This document shows positions 25,381 through 34,874 of a stretch of DNA of 64,000 nucleotides, in pieces (positions within the stretch are counted from its first letter, which is position 1; each line of letters opens with the position of its first letter). The translations under genes were made by a program, and so were the position numbers. The stretch comes from Pseudothermotoga thermarum DSM 5069 (GTDB taxonomy: Bacteria > Thermotogota > Thermotogae > Thermotogales > DSM-5069). Below the pieces are notes generated by a model. The model was not told where the DNA came from, ran no database searches, and worked only from the letters and a program-made list of their open reading frames with translations. The stretch spans positions 1,042,014-1,106,013 of the forward strand of contig NC_015707.1 of NCBI RefSeq assembly GCF_000217815.1. Reading direction: 5' to 3'.

Positions 25381-26568
25381 GTGAAAGCAGTTAGATTACA
25401 TGCCAAATGGGATCCAAAACCTGATTTTAAGCTTGGACCAAAAGATATCGAAGGCAAGCTAACGTGGTTAGGTAGCAAGGTTTGGAGGTATCCCAAGGTT
25501 GTAGTCGAAGAAGTGCCTGAGCCAAAAATTCAAAAACCAACGGAGGTCATCATCCAAGTAAAAGCGTGCGGTATCTGTGGCAGCGATGTACACATGGCTC
25601 AAGCTGACAAAGATGGATATATTCTTTATCCTGGCTTAACTGGTTTCCCAGTAACCTTGGGTCACGAGTTTTCTGGAATAGTTGTTGAAGCAGGACCAGA
25701 AGCGATAAACAGAAGGACGAACAAAAGGTTCGAGCCTGGAGAACCTGTAACTTCTGAAGAAATGTTCTGGTGCGGTATTTGTAGACCATGTGCTGAGGGT
25801 TATCCAAACCATTGCGAGAACTTGAGAGAAATTGGTTTTGATGTAGACGGTGCTTTCGCAGAGTATGTTGTGTCCGACGCAAAATACCTTTGGAGCTTAC
25901 GAGAACTTGAAAACGTCTATACTGGCGACAAGCTGTTCTTAGCAGGAAGTTTAGTTGAACCAACGTCTGTTGCGTATCATGCTGTTATAGAACGCGGCGG
26001 AGGTATTCGACCTGGTGACAACGTGGTGATACTTGGTGGAGGTCCAATAGGACTTGCCGCGGTTGCAATACTTAAAAGAGCAGGCGCTGCGAAGGTGATT
26101 CTTTCTGAACCTTCCGAAAAAAGAAGAAATCTTGCAAAAGAACTTGGAGCCGATGTTGTTGTAGATCCAACGAAAGAAAATTTGGTTGACGTTGTTTTGG
26201 ACAGCACAAACGGAATGGGAGCCAAATTGTATTTGGAAGCAACAGGGTTGCCACAAATCGTTTGGAAAGATATTGAGGAAATAATTTGGAGAGCACGAGG
26301 TGTTAACTCCACAGTGGTGATCGTCGCTAGGGCGGATGCCAAAATACCTTTAACAGGAGAGGTTTTCCAAGTTAGAATGGCTCGTGTTGTCGGCTCGCAA
26401 GGGCATTCTGGTCATGGAAACTTTCCAAGAGTTATAAGCTTGATGGCTTCTGGTATGGATATGACGAAAATCATTTCAAAGGTAGTGAAACTCGAAGAAA
26501 TCCCAGAATACATTATAAGACTTCAAACCGATAAGGAACTTGTCAAAGTAACCATGCTCAATCCGTGA
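25381..26568 (+). CDS. iolM: IolM-like zinc alcohol dehydrogenase
   Basis: A 395-residue medium-chain zinc dehydrogenase. Catalytic-zinc residues are in KACGICGSDVH and GHEFSG; a cysteine-rich structural-zinc-like segment is CGICRPCAEGYPNHC. The NAD loop is VILGGGPIGLAAVA. It resembles T. maritima TM0412 (IolM), which oxidises 2-keto-myo-inositol, in length, in its unusual N-terminus (MKAVRLHAKWDPKPDF) and in gene context. This is from memory. GTG 25381 follows AGGGGGAATTCCT. It is the first gene of the operon. Confidence 0.85.
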   Translation: MKAVRLHAKWDPKPDFKLGPKDIEGKLTWLGSKVWRYPKVVVEEVPEPKIQKPTEVIIQVKACGICGSDVHMAQADKDGYILYPGLTGFPVTLGHEFSGIVVEAGPEAINRRTNKRFEPGEPVTSEEMFWCGICRPCAEGYPNHCENLREIGFDVDGAFAEYVVSDAKYLWSLRELENVYTGDKLFLAGSLVEPTSVAYHAVIERGGGIRPGDNVVILGGGPIGLAAVAILKRAGAAKVILSEPSEKRRNLAKELGADVVVDPTKENLVDVVLDSTNGMGAKLYLEATGLPQIVWKDIEEIIWRARGVNSTVVIVARADAKIPLTGEVFQVRMARVVGSQGHSGHGNFPRVISLMASGMDMTKIISKVVKLEEIPEYIIRLQTDKELVKVTMLNP

Positions 26569-26579
26569 GGTGAATGATT

Positions 26580-27566
26580 ATGGAAAAAGTCAAAGTAGGG
26601 CTTGTTGGAGCAGGAGGGATTGGTCAAGTTCATCTTGAAATCTTGTCAACCTTTGATGATGTAAAAATAGCCGGTGTTATGGATATAGATGAATCTCGTG
26701 CTAGACATGTTGCAGAAAAGTATCAAGCAAGGGTTTACACTAACCTTAAGGATATGAAAAATGATGGAATTGATGCTGTTTACATAACCACTCCAAACAA
26801 GACTCACTTCAAATACGCCATGGAAGCTTTAGAACTTGGTTTTAATGTTTTCTGCGAAAAGCCTATGACAACATCTTTGGAGGAAGCTATAGAACTTGAA
26901 AAGAAGGTTAAGGAGAAAAACGCTGTTTTCCAACTCGGTCACAACAGAAGGTTTGCCTATGTTTATTCCTTTATGAAACAAAAGATTGAGTCCGGCGAAT
27001 TAAAACCATACTCATTTCAAATAAAAATGAACAGAGGGGAGTTGTTAAATCCGCCGTGGACAAGCGATAGAAACTATACAGGAGGTTTTCTCTACGAAAG
27101 CACTGTGCATTTGTTTGACATGGCGTGTTGGCTCTTTGGAGACGTTGAGGAAATGTTCGTGCTTGGCAAAAAAAGTATCTATCCAGATTACGACGATTGG
27201 GCAATTGTGATGAAAATGAAAAACGGAATCTTAGGTACCTTCACTTCTTGTGCTCATGCAAGTTGGATGATTCCATTTGAAAGAGTAGAAGTTTACGGTG
27301 AGCACATGATGATGTCAAATGACGAAATGGAAAAAGTTCACTTTTGCAAAGGCTTGGGGAAAGAAGTTGAGAGTCACGATTACACCAAAGTGGATTTCAA
27401 AGAAAAATGGGGATATGTTAGAGAAAATCGAGCTTTTATCGATTGTGTTAAAGAACATAAAACTCCGCCAGTAACCGTCAGCGATGGAGTTAGAGTTATT
27501 CGAATAATCGATGCTTGTTACAAAGCGGTTGAATCTGGAAATCCGCACGTAAGATTGGAGGGATAA
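26580..27566 (+). CDS. iolG: IolG-like myo-inositol 2-dehydrogenase
   Basis: Gfo/Idh/MocA-family NAD-dependent dehydrogenase, about 328 residues. The Rossmann loop is VGLVGAGGIGQVHLE and the family signature EKPM appears in NVFCEKPMTTSLEEA. The C-terminal part has the usual substrate-binding sheet (GGFLYESTVHLFDMACWLFG). In an operon with iolM, iolN and iolO, the first step of inositol oxidation is the best reading. Start ATG 26580 is preferred over 26574 for spacing from GAGGTG. It ends 2 bases before iolN. Confidence 0.85.
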   Translation: MEKVKVGLVGAGGIGQVHLEILSTFDDVKIAGVMDIDESRARHVAEKYQARVYTNLKDMKNDGIDAVYITTPNKTHFKYAMEALELGFNVFCEKPMTTSLEEAIELEKKVKEKNAVFQLGHNRRFAYVYSFMKQKIESGELKPYSFQIKMNRGELLNPPWTSDRNYTGGFLYESTVHLFDMACWLFGDVEEMFVLGKKSIYPDYDDWAIVMKMKNGILGTFTSCAHASWMIPFERVEVYGEHMMMSNDEMEKVHFCKGLGKEVESHDYTKVDFKEKWGYVRENRAFIDCVKEHKTPPVTVSDGVRVIRIIDACYKAVESGNPHVRLEG

Positions 27567-27568
27567 TT

Positions 27569-28537
27569 GTGTCAAAGTGGCAAATACCGCCTGAAGGCGG
27601 GCACATGGAGCGTCCAAGTGGTGTGTATTTTCAAACTATGACAATGAAAGAGATACAAGAAAGACTTCAAAAATGTGACTTGATAATAATACCAGTTGGA
27701 AGTACAGAAAACCATGGTCCAAATGCTCCAACGGGTGAAGATACTTTTTTGGTCACCAGGATGGCTGAACAAGTTGCACTTAGAACAGGATGTACCGTAG
27801 CTGAACCAATATGGTATGGTTACCATCCTTACCATCACATAGGGATGCCCGGGACAGTTCCAGTTAAAGACGAAGCGTTCATCGATTATCTTGTAAGTGT
27901 TATCGCTGGTTTTTGGAACACAGGTTTTAGGAAACAAATTCTTTTGAATGGTCATGGTCAAGAATTTGTCATACCCGTTGCAATTCACAAATTTGCAAAG
28001 ATTTTCCAAGTACCAGCAATGATATTCAACGTCAATTGGTACCACGCAATACAAGATAAATTCAAAACCAAAGAAGAAGGAGGACCGTATGAGACGCGGT
28101 TCATTCACGCCGACGAGGTGGAAACTTCCTGGAGTTTGGCACTGTTTCCAGAATTCTGCCATCAAGAATGGGCGGTTGATACTACTCCACGTGGGTATTT
28201 ACCGGAAGGACACATAGACAAAGCAGGGAACTTACTCCATCGACCAATAGCTTGGTATGGACATGTTGGAGGAGGACCTATTGAGGTTGCAGCTTATCCA
28301 GAGGGAGTTGTAGGAAAAGCAACTGCAGCAGACGCCAACAAAGCCAAGGAGGGTATAGAAGCTTTCCTGGATTACCTTGAAAAACTTGTAAGAGACATTA
28401 TGGAAAAATATCCTCCAGGGAAGCTTCCACCAGCCAACGAGCTTTCGCAAAGATCTCAAGAAGAACTTGAAGCGGTTTTGAAAAAACCGTTTGAAAAGGG
28501 TTGGAGGAGCATATACAGTATAGGTAACATGTGGTAA
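27569..28537 (+). CDS. iolN: IolN-like creatininase-family hydrolase
   Basis: A 322-residue member of the creatininase fold. Metal-site residues are visible in PVGSTENHGPNAPTGED and LLNGHGQE, with HADEVETSWS later. In T. maritima the family member TM0413 (IolN) opens the inositol-derived ring to give 5-keto-L-gluconate. Gene order beside iolM and iolG supports the same role. GTG 27569 follows GGAGGG. A creatinine amidohydrolase label would be misleading here. Confidence 0.82.
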   Translation: MSKWQIPPEGGHMERPSGVYFQTMTMKEIQERLQKCDLIIIPVGSTENHGPNAPTGEDTFLVTRMAEQVALRTGCTVAEPIWYGYHPYHHIGMPGTVPVKDEAFIDYLVSVIAGFWNTGFRKQILLNGHGQEFVIPVAIHKFAKIFQVPAMIFNVNWYHAIQDKFKTKEEGGPYETRFIHADEVETSWSLALFPEFCHQEWAVDTTPRGYLPEGHIDKAGNLLHRPIAWYGHVGGGPIEVAAYPEGVVGKATAADANKAKEGIEAFLDYLEKLVRDIMEKYPPGKLPPANELSQRSQEELEAVLKKPFEKGWRSIYSIGNMW

Positions 28538-28541
28538 TATC

Positions 28542-28557
28542 GGGGGCTTTTGCCCCC
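28542..28557 (+). other. GGGGGC hairpin between iolN and binding-protein gene
   Basis: GGGGGC, loop TTTT, GCCCCC, starting 5 bases after the iolN stop and just before the ribosome site (GAGGGGGGA) of the binding-protein gene. No U-run follows. It may mark an RNA processing or partial termination point that separates enzyme and importer messages. Confidence 0.5.
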
Positions 28558-28576
28558 ATAGCGAGGGGGGATTTTT

Positions 28577-29506
28577 GTGAAAAGGTTGCTGGTGCTTGGG
28601 GTTATCATGTTAACGGTTGTTGCATTCAGCTTCACATTTTACGTTGTATCACATGGTGGTCCAGCTGATCCGTTCTGGGGCGTTGTCATGAAAGGAGTTC
28701 AGGATGCAGCTCAAAAATTCGGTGTAAACGCAATTTACCTTGGCCCAGAGAAATTTTCGATCAAAGAATTTATCGACCTAGTCAACAGTGCCATTGCGAG
28801 AAAACCGGATGGATTGGTTGTGACGATGACCAACCCTGTTGCTTTAGATGAACCGTTGCGTCAAGCAATCAAGATGGGAATACCAGTTGTAGCTATCAAC
28901 GTTCCGGATGATAGACCTGTTGGAGAAAGAATACCATACTTGTGCTATGTGGGGATGAATGAATATCTTGCAGGAGTTTATGCAGCAAGAAGAATGCTTC
29001 AAGAATTTACACCGAAACGAGCAGTGGTAGCGATTCACGAGCCAGGGCACGTTGGGCTTGAAGCAAGAGCAAAGGGTATTGCCGATGTTCTTGGAGAGAA
29101 GAAGATCCCAGTGGAGAAACTTGATATTACCACAGATCCAACAAAAGCTTTGACGTTGCTAAAGAGCTACTTGATGAAATACCCGGATACAGATGCTATC
29201 TTCACACTTGGGCCGCTTGGCGCTCATCCAGCTATTCAACTAGTTGAAGAAGAGAAGCTTGTTGGAAAGGTCAAAATAGGTGCCATAGATCTTACGCCAA
29301 AAATAACTGAAGCAATCAGAAAAGGTGTAGTAGTTTTTACAATTGATCAGCAACAGTACCTGCAAGGATATTTACCAATTGTCTTTTTGTACATGTACAA
29401 GACATATGGACTTATACCGGTTGGAGATGTTCTAACTGGCCCATTCATTGTAGATAAATCAAACGTTGATATTGTTGAGGAAACCGTCAAGGCTGGATAC
29501 CGTTGA
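28577..29506 (+). CDS. ABC sugar importer, binding protein (ribose/inositol type)
   Basis: A 309-residue periplasmic-binding-protein type 1 domain with a signal peptide (residues 1-18, VVAFSF). The core includes SHGGPADPFWGVVMKGVQDAAQKFG, AIARKPDGLVVTMTNP and AIDLTPKITEAIRKGVVVFTIDQQQYLQGYLPIVFLYMY, typical of the RbsB group that binds monosaccharides and cyclitols. Being inside the iol operon, free inositol or a related cyclitol is the likely ligand, inferred only. GTG 28577 follows GAGGGGGGA. A strong hairpin separates it from its permease gene. Confidence 0.85.
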   Translation: MKRLLVLGVIMLTVVAFSFTFYVVSHGGPADPFWGVVMKGVQDAAQKFGVNAIYLGPEKFSIKEFIDLVNSAIARKPDGLVVTMTNPVALDEPLRQAIKMGIPVVAINVPDDRPVGERIPYLCYVGMNEYLAGVYAARRMLQEFTPKRAVVAIHEPGHVGLEARAKGIADVLGEKKIPVEKLDITTDPTKALTLLKSYLMKYPDTDAIFTLGPLGAHPAIQLVEEEKLVGKVKIGAIDLTPKITEAIRKGVVVFTIDQQQYLQGYLPIVFLYMYKTYGLIPVGDVLTGPFIVDKSNVDIVEETVKAGYR

Positions 29507-29515
29507 GAAAATCTC

Positions 29516-29547
29516 ATGGCTGGCCCCAACTTCACGGGGTCAGCCAT
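29516..29547 (+). terminator. Stem-loop after the RbsB-type gene
   Basis: ATGGCTGGCCCC (29516-29527), 7-base loop, GGGGTCAGCCAT (29536-29547) with one G-T pair. It starts 10 bases after the stop. Only a short mixed T-run follows, so it likely slows or trims transcripts and leaves more binding-protein message than permease message. Confidence 0.65.
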
Positions 29548-29578
29548 AGTTATTGATTTTTCCAAAGGGGGGAAATTT

Positions 29579-30547
29579 TTGCAGCAGCAAAAAAATTTCT
29601 CCGTTATTCCATTATTCCGGATCAAGGAACTTGGTGCAATCGTAGGTGTTGGGATCTTCTTTGTTGTTTTCTCTATGATTTCAAAGCGATTTTTGAGTAT
29701 AGACAACTTTTTCAACACATTGACCATGGCTGCGGAGCTTGGAATCATAGCAGCTGGCGTTTGCATGTTGATGATAAGCGGAGAATTTGACCTATCTGTT
29801 GGAGCAGTTTTTGCCGTTGTGTCTATGACATTTGCTTTACTTATAAACAATGGTTTTGATCCTCTTTTTTCACTGTTTATCTCGCTTTTTTTATCCGCTC
29901 TTGTGGGACTTGTCAACGGTTTGGTAACTGTTAAGACGGGTATACCTTCTTTTATAACGACTCTTGGAATGATGATGTTTTGGAGAGGAATCCTGCTCGC
30001 TGTGACTGGTGGTTTTCCCATAATGCTTCAAAAACGTGTTCCTTTGCTCAACTATTTTGGTGGACGAATTTACGGTGGGCTTCGCTATTCAGCTATTTGG
30101 TTTATCATTTTAGCTTTTGTAGTGTGGTTCATCCTTGAAAGAACTCGTTATGGTAATTGGACATTTGCCACGGGTGGTAATCTTGGTGCTGCGAAAGCTC
30201 TTGGTGTACCAACGGAGAAAATTAAAATCTCAAATTTTGTGATAAGTTCCCTTTTAGCTGGCTTTTCAGGTATCACAACTTTTGCAAGATTTAGGATAGT
30301 CGACCCAACCTTTGGACTTGAAATGGAACTTGAGGCAATTGCTGCATGTGTTATGGGTGGAACATTGTTGACTGGAGGATATGGAAGCGTCCTTGGAGCG
30401 GCGGTAGGAGCTGTGATGATAAGCATGGTTCGAAATGGTCTTGTTCTTGCTGGTGCCCCTGCTTATTGGTATCGTGCTTTCATTGGAGTCATTTTGATTG
30501 TGGCTGCCGTAATCAATGCAAGAATTCGAAAGAAGGTGGCAGGATGA
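29579..30547 (+). CDS. ABC sugar importer permease (RbsC type)
   Basis: About 322 residues of the BPD_transp_2 family, with 8-10 membrane helices. Recognisable family text: GEFDLSVGAVFAVVSM, ALVGLVNGLVTVKTGIPSFITTLGMMMFWRG, TGGNLGAAKALGVPTEKIKISNFVISSLLAG and GGTLLTGGYGSVLGAAVGAVMISM. TTG 29579 lies 6-7 bases after AAAGGGGGG; an upstream in-frame TTG at 29516 would translate the hairpin and is rejected. The stop overlaps the ATPase start. Confidence 0.9.
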   Translation: MQQQKNFSVIPLFRIKELGAIVGVGIFFVVFSMISKRFLSIDNFFNTLTMAAELGIIAAGVCMLMISGEFDLSVGAVFAVVSMTFALLINNGFDPLFSLFISLFLSALVGLVNGLVTVKTGIPSFITTLGMMMFWRGILLAVTGGFPIMLQKRVPLLNYFGGRIYGGLRYSAIWFIILAFVVWFILERTRYGNWTFATGGNLGAAKALGVPTEKIKISNFVISSLLAGFSGITTFARFRIVDPTFGLEMELEAIAACVMGGTLLTGGYGSVLGAAVGAVMISMVRNGLVLAGAPAYWYRAFIGVILIVAAVINARIRKKVAG

Positions 30548-31293
30548 GCGAACTGCTTGTTGAAATGAGAGGGATAAGCAAAAGATTTGGAAAAGTTCAG
30601 GCTTTAAAGAAAGTTGATTTCAGCGTGAAAAAGCAAGAAGTAGTAGGTCTTCTTGGAGACAACGGAGCGGGAAAGTCAACGTTGATAAAAATTCTTGTCG
30701 GGTACTATCAACCAGATGAAGGGGAAATCTATTTTGAAGGTAAACGTGTTCAATTCCGCTCTCCGCGCGAGTCTAGAGACCTTGGAATTGAAACTGTGTA
30801 TCAAGATCTTGCCTTAGTCAATCTTATGCCGTTGTGGAGAAACTTTTTTCTTGGCAGGGAATTGATGATAAAATTTGGTCCTTTCAAGTTTTTGAAAATC
30901 AAAGAGATGAAAACACAATCGTTGAAGATTTTGAAAGACATCGGTATAACTTTTCGAGACCCTGATGAAGCGGTTGCCATGATGTCTGGTGGCGAACGAC
31001 AAGCTATTGCAATTGCCAGAGCTATACATTTTGGTGCCAAACTTTTGATAATGGATGAACCCACTGCAGCTCTTTCGGTGGGAGAAACAAAGAGGGTTTT
31101 AGAACATATACTTGAAGCAAAAAAGAAAGGAATATCGGTAGTTTTCATAACTCATAACATTTACCACGTTTATGAGGTTGCAGACAGGCTAGTGATATTG
31201 GAAAAGGGTGAAAAAATAGGAGATTACAAAAAGGATGAAGTAACCCCACAGCAAGTTATGGACATAATCGCTGCCTCAGCTGGTGTGAAATGA
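30544..31293 (+). CDS. ABC sugar importer ATPase (single-domain RbsA type)
   Basis: A 249-residue ATPase: Walker A GDNGAGKST, Q-loop TVYQDLALV, signature MSGGERQAIAIARA, Walker B LLIMDEPTAALS and switch ITHN. RbsA is normally two ATPase domains in one chain (about 500 residues); this is one domain and would work as a homodimer. ATG 30544 overlaps the permease stop as ATGA. Confidence 0.9.
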   Translation: MSELLVEMRGISKRFGKVQALKKVDFSVKKQEVVGLLGDNGAGKSTLIKILVGYYQPDEGEIYFEGKRVQFRSPRESRDLGIETVYQDLALVNLMPLWRNFFLGRELMIKFGPFKFLKIKEMKTQSLKILKDIGITFRDPDEAVAMMSGGERQAIAIARAIHFGAKLLIMDEPTAALSVGETKRVLEHILEAKKKGISVVFITHNIYHVYEVADRLVILEKGEKIGDYKKDEVTPQQVMDIIAASAGVK

Positions 31294-31302
31294 GGGATAA
31301 GT

Positions 31303-32127
31303 ATGCAAATGACTTTCATTGGTCATGTATCAAAGGACATTAACAAGACTTTAAGAGCAACTACAATCGCACCAGGTGGGGGAGTTTATTACGGAAGTAT
31401 AGCGGCAAGCAGGCTTGGTGCAACTTGTTCTGTTATAACCAAATGTGCCGAGGAGGATAAGACCTTATTTGCCGAGATGACCCAAGCGGTTGCTGCTGTT
31501 TTTTTCAAAAGTAGTCAAAGGACGACAACAATAGAGAATCTTTACCCATCTGATAATCCAGATGATCGAATCAGTAGAGTTCTTAGTTTAGCGGATAGCT
31601 TTTCGCTGGATGATATTTTGCGAATCGAAAGTCAGATATTTGTTATAAGTGCCCTTTGGCACGGGGAAATACCAGAAGATTTGCTGCCGATCCTTAGGAA
31701 AGGTTGTGACCTTCTAGCGCTGGATGCTCAAGGTTTTCTTCGAAATATTGATTCAAACGGTCAAATGGTGTATTCAAAATGGGACAGATTGGACCTTCTG
31801 AAACTTGTGGATGTTTTCAAAGTTGATAGTAAAGAAGCCTTCGTTCTAACTGGTCATAAAGATCGGCTTACTGCTTGCCAGAAGATTAAGGAGCTTGGTG
31901 TCAAAATAGTTTTACTCACACACAATCAAGGTGTTTGTGCCTACGACGGCAAGAATTTTTATGAAGCAAAGTTTGCACCTTACAAACTTGAGGGAAGAAC
32001 TGGTCGTGGAGATACTTGTCTTGCAAGTTTTTTAGCTTCTTTTGATCAACCACTTGATGTTGCTGTGAAGATATCGGCGGAGGTGACCTCGAAAAAAATG
32101 CAATATCCTGGTCCTTACAAGGGTTAA
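31303..32127 (+). CDS. iolK: IolK-like PfkB-family kinase
   Basis: A 274-residue PfkB/ribokinase-fold protein. It keeps the C-terminal anion-hole motif as EGRTGRGDTCLASF, with the catalytic Asp. The opening FIGHVSKDINK, the pair RTTTIENLY, and the ending KKMQYPGPYKG resemble the PfkB protein TM0415 of the T. maritima iol cluster (from memory). Its substrate there was not among the assayed steps I recall. ATG 31303 sits 9 bases after the ATPase gene. Phosphorylation of a pathway intermediate is possible. Confidence 0.78.
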   Translation: MQMTFIGHVSKDINKTLRATTIAPGGGVYYGSIAASRLGATCSVITKCAEEDKTLFAEMTQAVAAVFFKSSQRTTTIENLYPSDNPDDRISRVLSLADSFSLDDILRIESQIFVISALWHGEIPEDLLPILRKGCDLLALDAQGFLRNIDSNGQMVYSKWDRLDLLKLVDVFKVDSKEAFVLTGHKDRLTACQKIKELGVKIVLLTHNQGVCAYDGKNFYEAKFAPYKLEGRTGRGDTCLASFLASFDQPLDVAVKISAEVTSKKMQYPGPYKG

Positions 32128-32144
32128 AAAGGGGAGGTGTTATT

Positions 32145-33131
32145 GTGAAGAGGTTTTTGCTGGTTGCTATTCTGTGTTTTGCAACGCTGATTTTTGCTGA
32201 ACAAGTTCTGCATATGTATACTGCTCTTGATGAAAACGAATGGCCAATTTATGTCAAGGCATTCGAACAAGCCACAGGAATCAAAGTTAACGTTGTGAGA
32301 ATGTCTTCAGGAGAAATTTTGGCAAGAATTGAAGCTGAGTCAAAAAATCCTCGTGCAAGTATTTGGTTTGGAGGACCTGCAGTTGATCATATTGCTGCAA
32401 AGAAAAAAGGACTTCTTGAACCATACAAATCTGCTGCAACGGAAAAAGTTCCGGAAGCTTTCAAAGATCCAGAAGGTTATTGGGTTGGATTTTACTTTGG
32501 GGCAATAGGATTTGGAACCAACACAGAGCATTTGAAACAGCTTAAAGTCGATCCACCAAGATCATGGTATGACTTACTCAAGCCAGAATTCAAAGGTAGG
32601 ATCGCTGTTGCGTATCCATACACTTCTGGAACTGCTTATACAGTGCTGGCAGCACTTGTGGCAATAATGGGGGAAGACGAGGCTTTCAAATACTGGAAAG
32701 AACTTGATAAGCAAATTCATCATTACACCAAATCTGGCTCAGCACCTGTAACTGAAGCTGGTTTGGGAGAAGTAACGATAGCTATAGCTTTTGCCCACGA
32801 TATTATTGCAAAAGGTATTGCGAAAGGTTATCCTCTTGTTTTGACTTTCCCGAAAGAACCTACAGGTTATGAAATAGGAGCCATGTCTCTTATCAAAGGA
32901 GGACCCGAGCCAGAGTTAGCCAAAAAGTTCATCGATTGGATGCTCTCAGCAGAAGCCCAAAGTTTGTTCAAGCAATGGTACAGAATTCCAATCAATCCCG
33001 ACGCAGAAGTTGCGCCTGGCGCGGTAAAAATGCAAGATGTAAACGTAGTATCGATGGACTTTGACTATTTCGGAAGGGAAAAGGACAGACTCATTGAAAG
33101 ATGGAAAGAAGAAATCGAATACGGTAAGTGA
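32145..33131 (+). CDS. ABC importer binding protein, AfuA/FbpA type
   Basis: A 328-residue type 2 binding protein with a signal peptide ending at FAEQ. Family text: HMYTALDENEWPIYVKAFEQATGIKVNVVRMSSGE, ASIWFGGPAVDHIAAKKKGLLEPY, and IDWMLSAEAQSLFKQW. This group is often labelled iron-binding. However, the iron-binding tyrosine pair of true FbpA is not evident, and AfuA itself was later shown to bind sugar phosphates. Placed among inositol genes and before a HAD phosphatase, an anionic organic ligand is more likely than iron. Confidence 0.8.
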   Translation: MKRFLLVAILCFATLIFAEQVLHMYTALDENEWPIYVKAFEQATGIKVNVVRMSSGEILARIEAESKNPRASIWFGGPAVDHIAAKKKGLLEPYKSAATEKVPEAFKDPEGYWVGFYFGAIGFGTNTEHLKQLKVDPPRSWYDLLKPEFKGRIAVAYPYTSGTAYTVLAALVAIMGEDEAFKYWKELDKQIHHYTKSGSAPVTEAGLGEVTIAIAFAHDIIAKGIAKGYPLVLTFPKEPTGYEIGAMSLIKGGPEPELAKKFIDWMLSAEAQSLFKQWYRIPINPDAEVAPGAVKMQDVNVVSMDFDYFGREKDRLIERWKEEIEYGK

Positions 33132-33139
33132 TCTGTTTT

Positions 33140-33163
33140 GGCGCGGGCTTTTTTGCTCGCGCC
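33140..33163 (+). terminator. Stem-loop after the AfuA-type gene
   Basis: GGCGCGGGC (33140-33148), loop of six T, GCTCGCGCC (33155-33163) with one G-T pair. It lies 9 bases after the stop and 35 bases before the permease start. Confidence 0.65.
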
Positions 33164-33197
33164 ATTAGATTTTCCTTAAAAAGTGAGGTTTGAGTTT

Positions 33198-34874
33198 ATG
33201 TATATCAAGCAAATTAAAAGAGTTTTAAATGAACCTGTATTGTTGTTTCTGATAGTTTCTTGCTGGATATTGCTAGCTCTTTTTATGCTTTATCCATTGA
33301 TAATGGTTGGTTTGAAAAGTTTTCAACCAAGACCTGGAATCTTTGGACTTGACGTTTATCGAACGATTTTTACCAGAAGATATTTTATAACCCCCATCTT
33401 CAACACTCTAAAGCTTGGTGTCACTGTAGCATCCATAGGGGTTCTCATAGGTTATCTCTTTGCTTATTCAATAGTGAAAGTAAATATTCCATTGAAAGCA
33501 ATTTTCAGAACGATTGCCATATTTCCCATAGTTTCTCCACCATTCGTTGTGGCGTTATCGTTGATTATGTTGCTTGGAAGGAACGGTATTCTAACAAAAA
33601 CAATTTTCGGTGGTAAAGCACCTTTTCAAATATACGGATTTTGGGGATTGGTCATTGTTGAAACCTTGGCTTACTTTCCAACGGCTTTCATGACAATCGA
33701 AGCAGTTTTGTTATCCATAGGTTCTGATCTTGAAGAAGCTTCGATGAGTCTTGGTTCTGGAAAGTGGAGAACTTTTTGGACAGTGACTTTTCCTCTTTCC
33801 ATGCCTGGAATACTATCTGCTTGGTTATTGGTTTTCTCTCAATCGATGGCAGATTTTGGAAATCCGCTGATACTTGGTGGTCGATTCCAAGTGTTAAGCG
33901 TTGCTGCATATTTGGAGATAACAGGTTCTTACAGAATTTCTCATGGTTCTGCTCTTGCTGTTTTGCTTTTGATTCCAAACTTAATAGCGTTCTTCGCCCA
34001 ACGGTACTGGCTTTCGAGAAAATCGTATGTTACAATCACTGGGAAACCTTCTTCAATAAAAGTGCTAGAACCTCCTTGGTGGGTGAAGATGATTTTCATC
34101 TTAATATGTTTGGTGCTTATCGCAGGAATACTTTTGATCTACGGTACAGTTTTTATAGGTTCGTTCACAAAACTTTGGGGTGTTGATCACAATTTTACGC
34201 TTGCTAACTACAAGTACGCCTTTGGAAGAACAACCTTAAAGTACTTAATTGATACACTTCTTCTTGCTTCGGTTGCGACACCAATTTGTGGTGTGCTAGG
34301 TATACTTATAGCTTATTTGGTTGCAAGAAAAGAGTTTCCGACTAGAAGGCTTATGGAGGCAACTGCTTTGCTTGGCTTTGCAGTCCCTGGAACAGTGTTT
34401 GGTATAGGTTATCTTCTTGCCTTCAACGACAAACCGATGGTACTTACCGGCACCGCTTTGATAATAATTTTGGTCTTTATCTTTCGTGAATTAGCTGTTG
34501 GTGTGCAGAATGGTGTAGCTGTCTTGTATCAAATAGACAAATCAATAGAAGAAGCATCCTTAGACTTAGGTGCAAGCAGCGGCAAAACTTTTTGGAGGAT
34601 AACCATGCCTTTACTGATGCCAGCATTTTTCAACGCTTTGTTCACAGCTTTTGTCAGAAGCATGACGGCTATAAGCGCTGTTATTTTCGTGGTATCTGCT
34701 CGTTGGAACTTACTAACAGTTCGAATACTTGGAGCCGTTGAAAACGCAGATCTTGCACAAGCTGCTGCTTTAAGTTGGATTTTGATAGCCATAGTTCTTT
34801 TGGCAATGTTTCTACTTAGGTTTTTGACAATTAACTTCTCCTATCAGGTCAAGCTCAGGGGGATAGGAGTATGA
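33198..34874 (+). CDS. Fused double permease of AfuB/FbpB type
   Basis: About 558 residues with two copies of the MetI-type permease domain in one chain, each with an EAA-type coupling loop: EEASMSLGSGKWRTFWTVTFPLSMPG in the first half and EEASLDLGASSGKTFWRITMPLLMPA in the second. This fused layout is typical of AfuB, FbpB and related importers of anions. ATG 33198 is preferred to GTG 33183 because it lies 9 bases after GAGG. It overlaps its ATPase gene by 4 bases. Confidence 0.88.
   Translation: MYIKQIKRVLNEPVLLFLIVSCWILLALFMLYPLIMVGLKSFQPRPGIFGLDVYRTIFTRRYFITPIFNTLKLGVTVASIGVLIGYLFAYSIVKVNIPLKAIFRTIAIFPIVSPPFVVALSLIMLLGRNGILTKTIFGGKAPFQIYGFWGLVIVETLAYFPTAFMTIEAVLLSIGSDLEEASMSLGSGKWRTFWTVTFPLSMPGILSAWLLVFSQSMADFGNPLILGGRFQVLSVAAYLEITGSYRISHGSALAVLLLIPNLIAFFAQRYWLSRKSYVTITGKPSSIKVLEPPWWVKMIFILICLVLIAGILLIYGTVFIGSFTKLWGVDHNFTLANYKYAFGRTTLKYLIDTLLLASVATPICGVLGILIAYLVARKEFPTRRLMEATALLGFAVPGTVFGIGYLLAFNDKPMVLTGTALIIILVFIFRELAVGVQNGVAVLYQIDKSIEEASLDLGASSGKTFWRITMPLLMPAFFNALFTAFVRSMTAISAVIFVVSARWNLLTVRILGAVENADLAQAAALSWILIAIVLLAMFLLRFLTINFSYQVKLRGIGV

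Noticed and set aside
27572-28165. Antisense frame of about 197 codons over iolN
   Set aside because: No start signal and no family features; the plus-strand creatininase-like protein explains the region.
29347-30021. Long antisense reading frame (about 224 codons) over the RbsC-type permease
   Set aside because: It has no ribosome site, reads low-complexity Ser/Pro/Thr sequence and mirrors a clear membrane-protein gene on the other strand.
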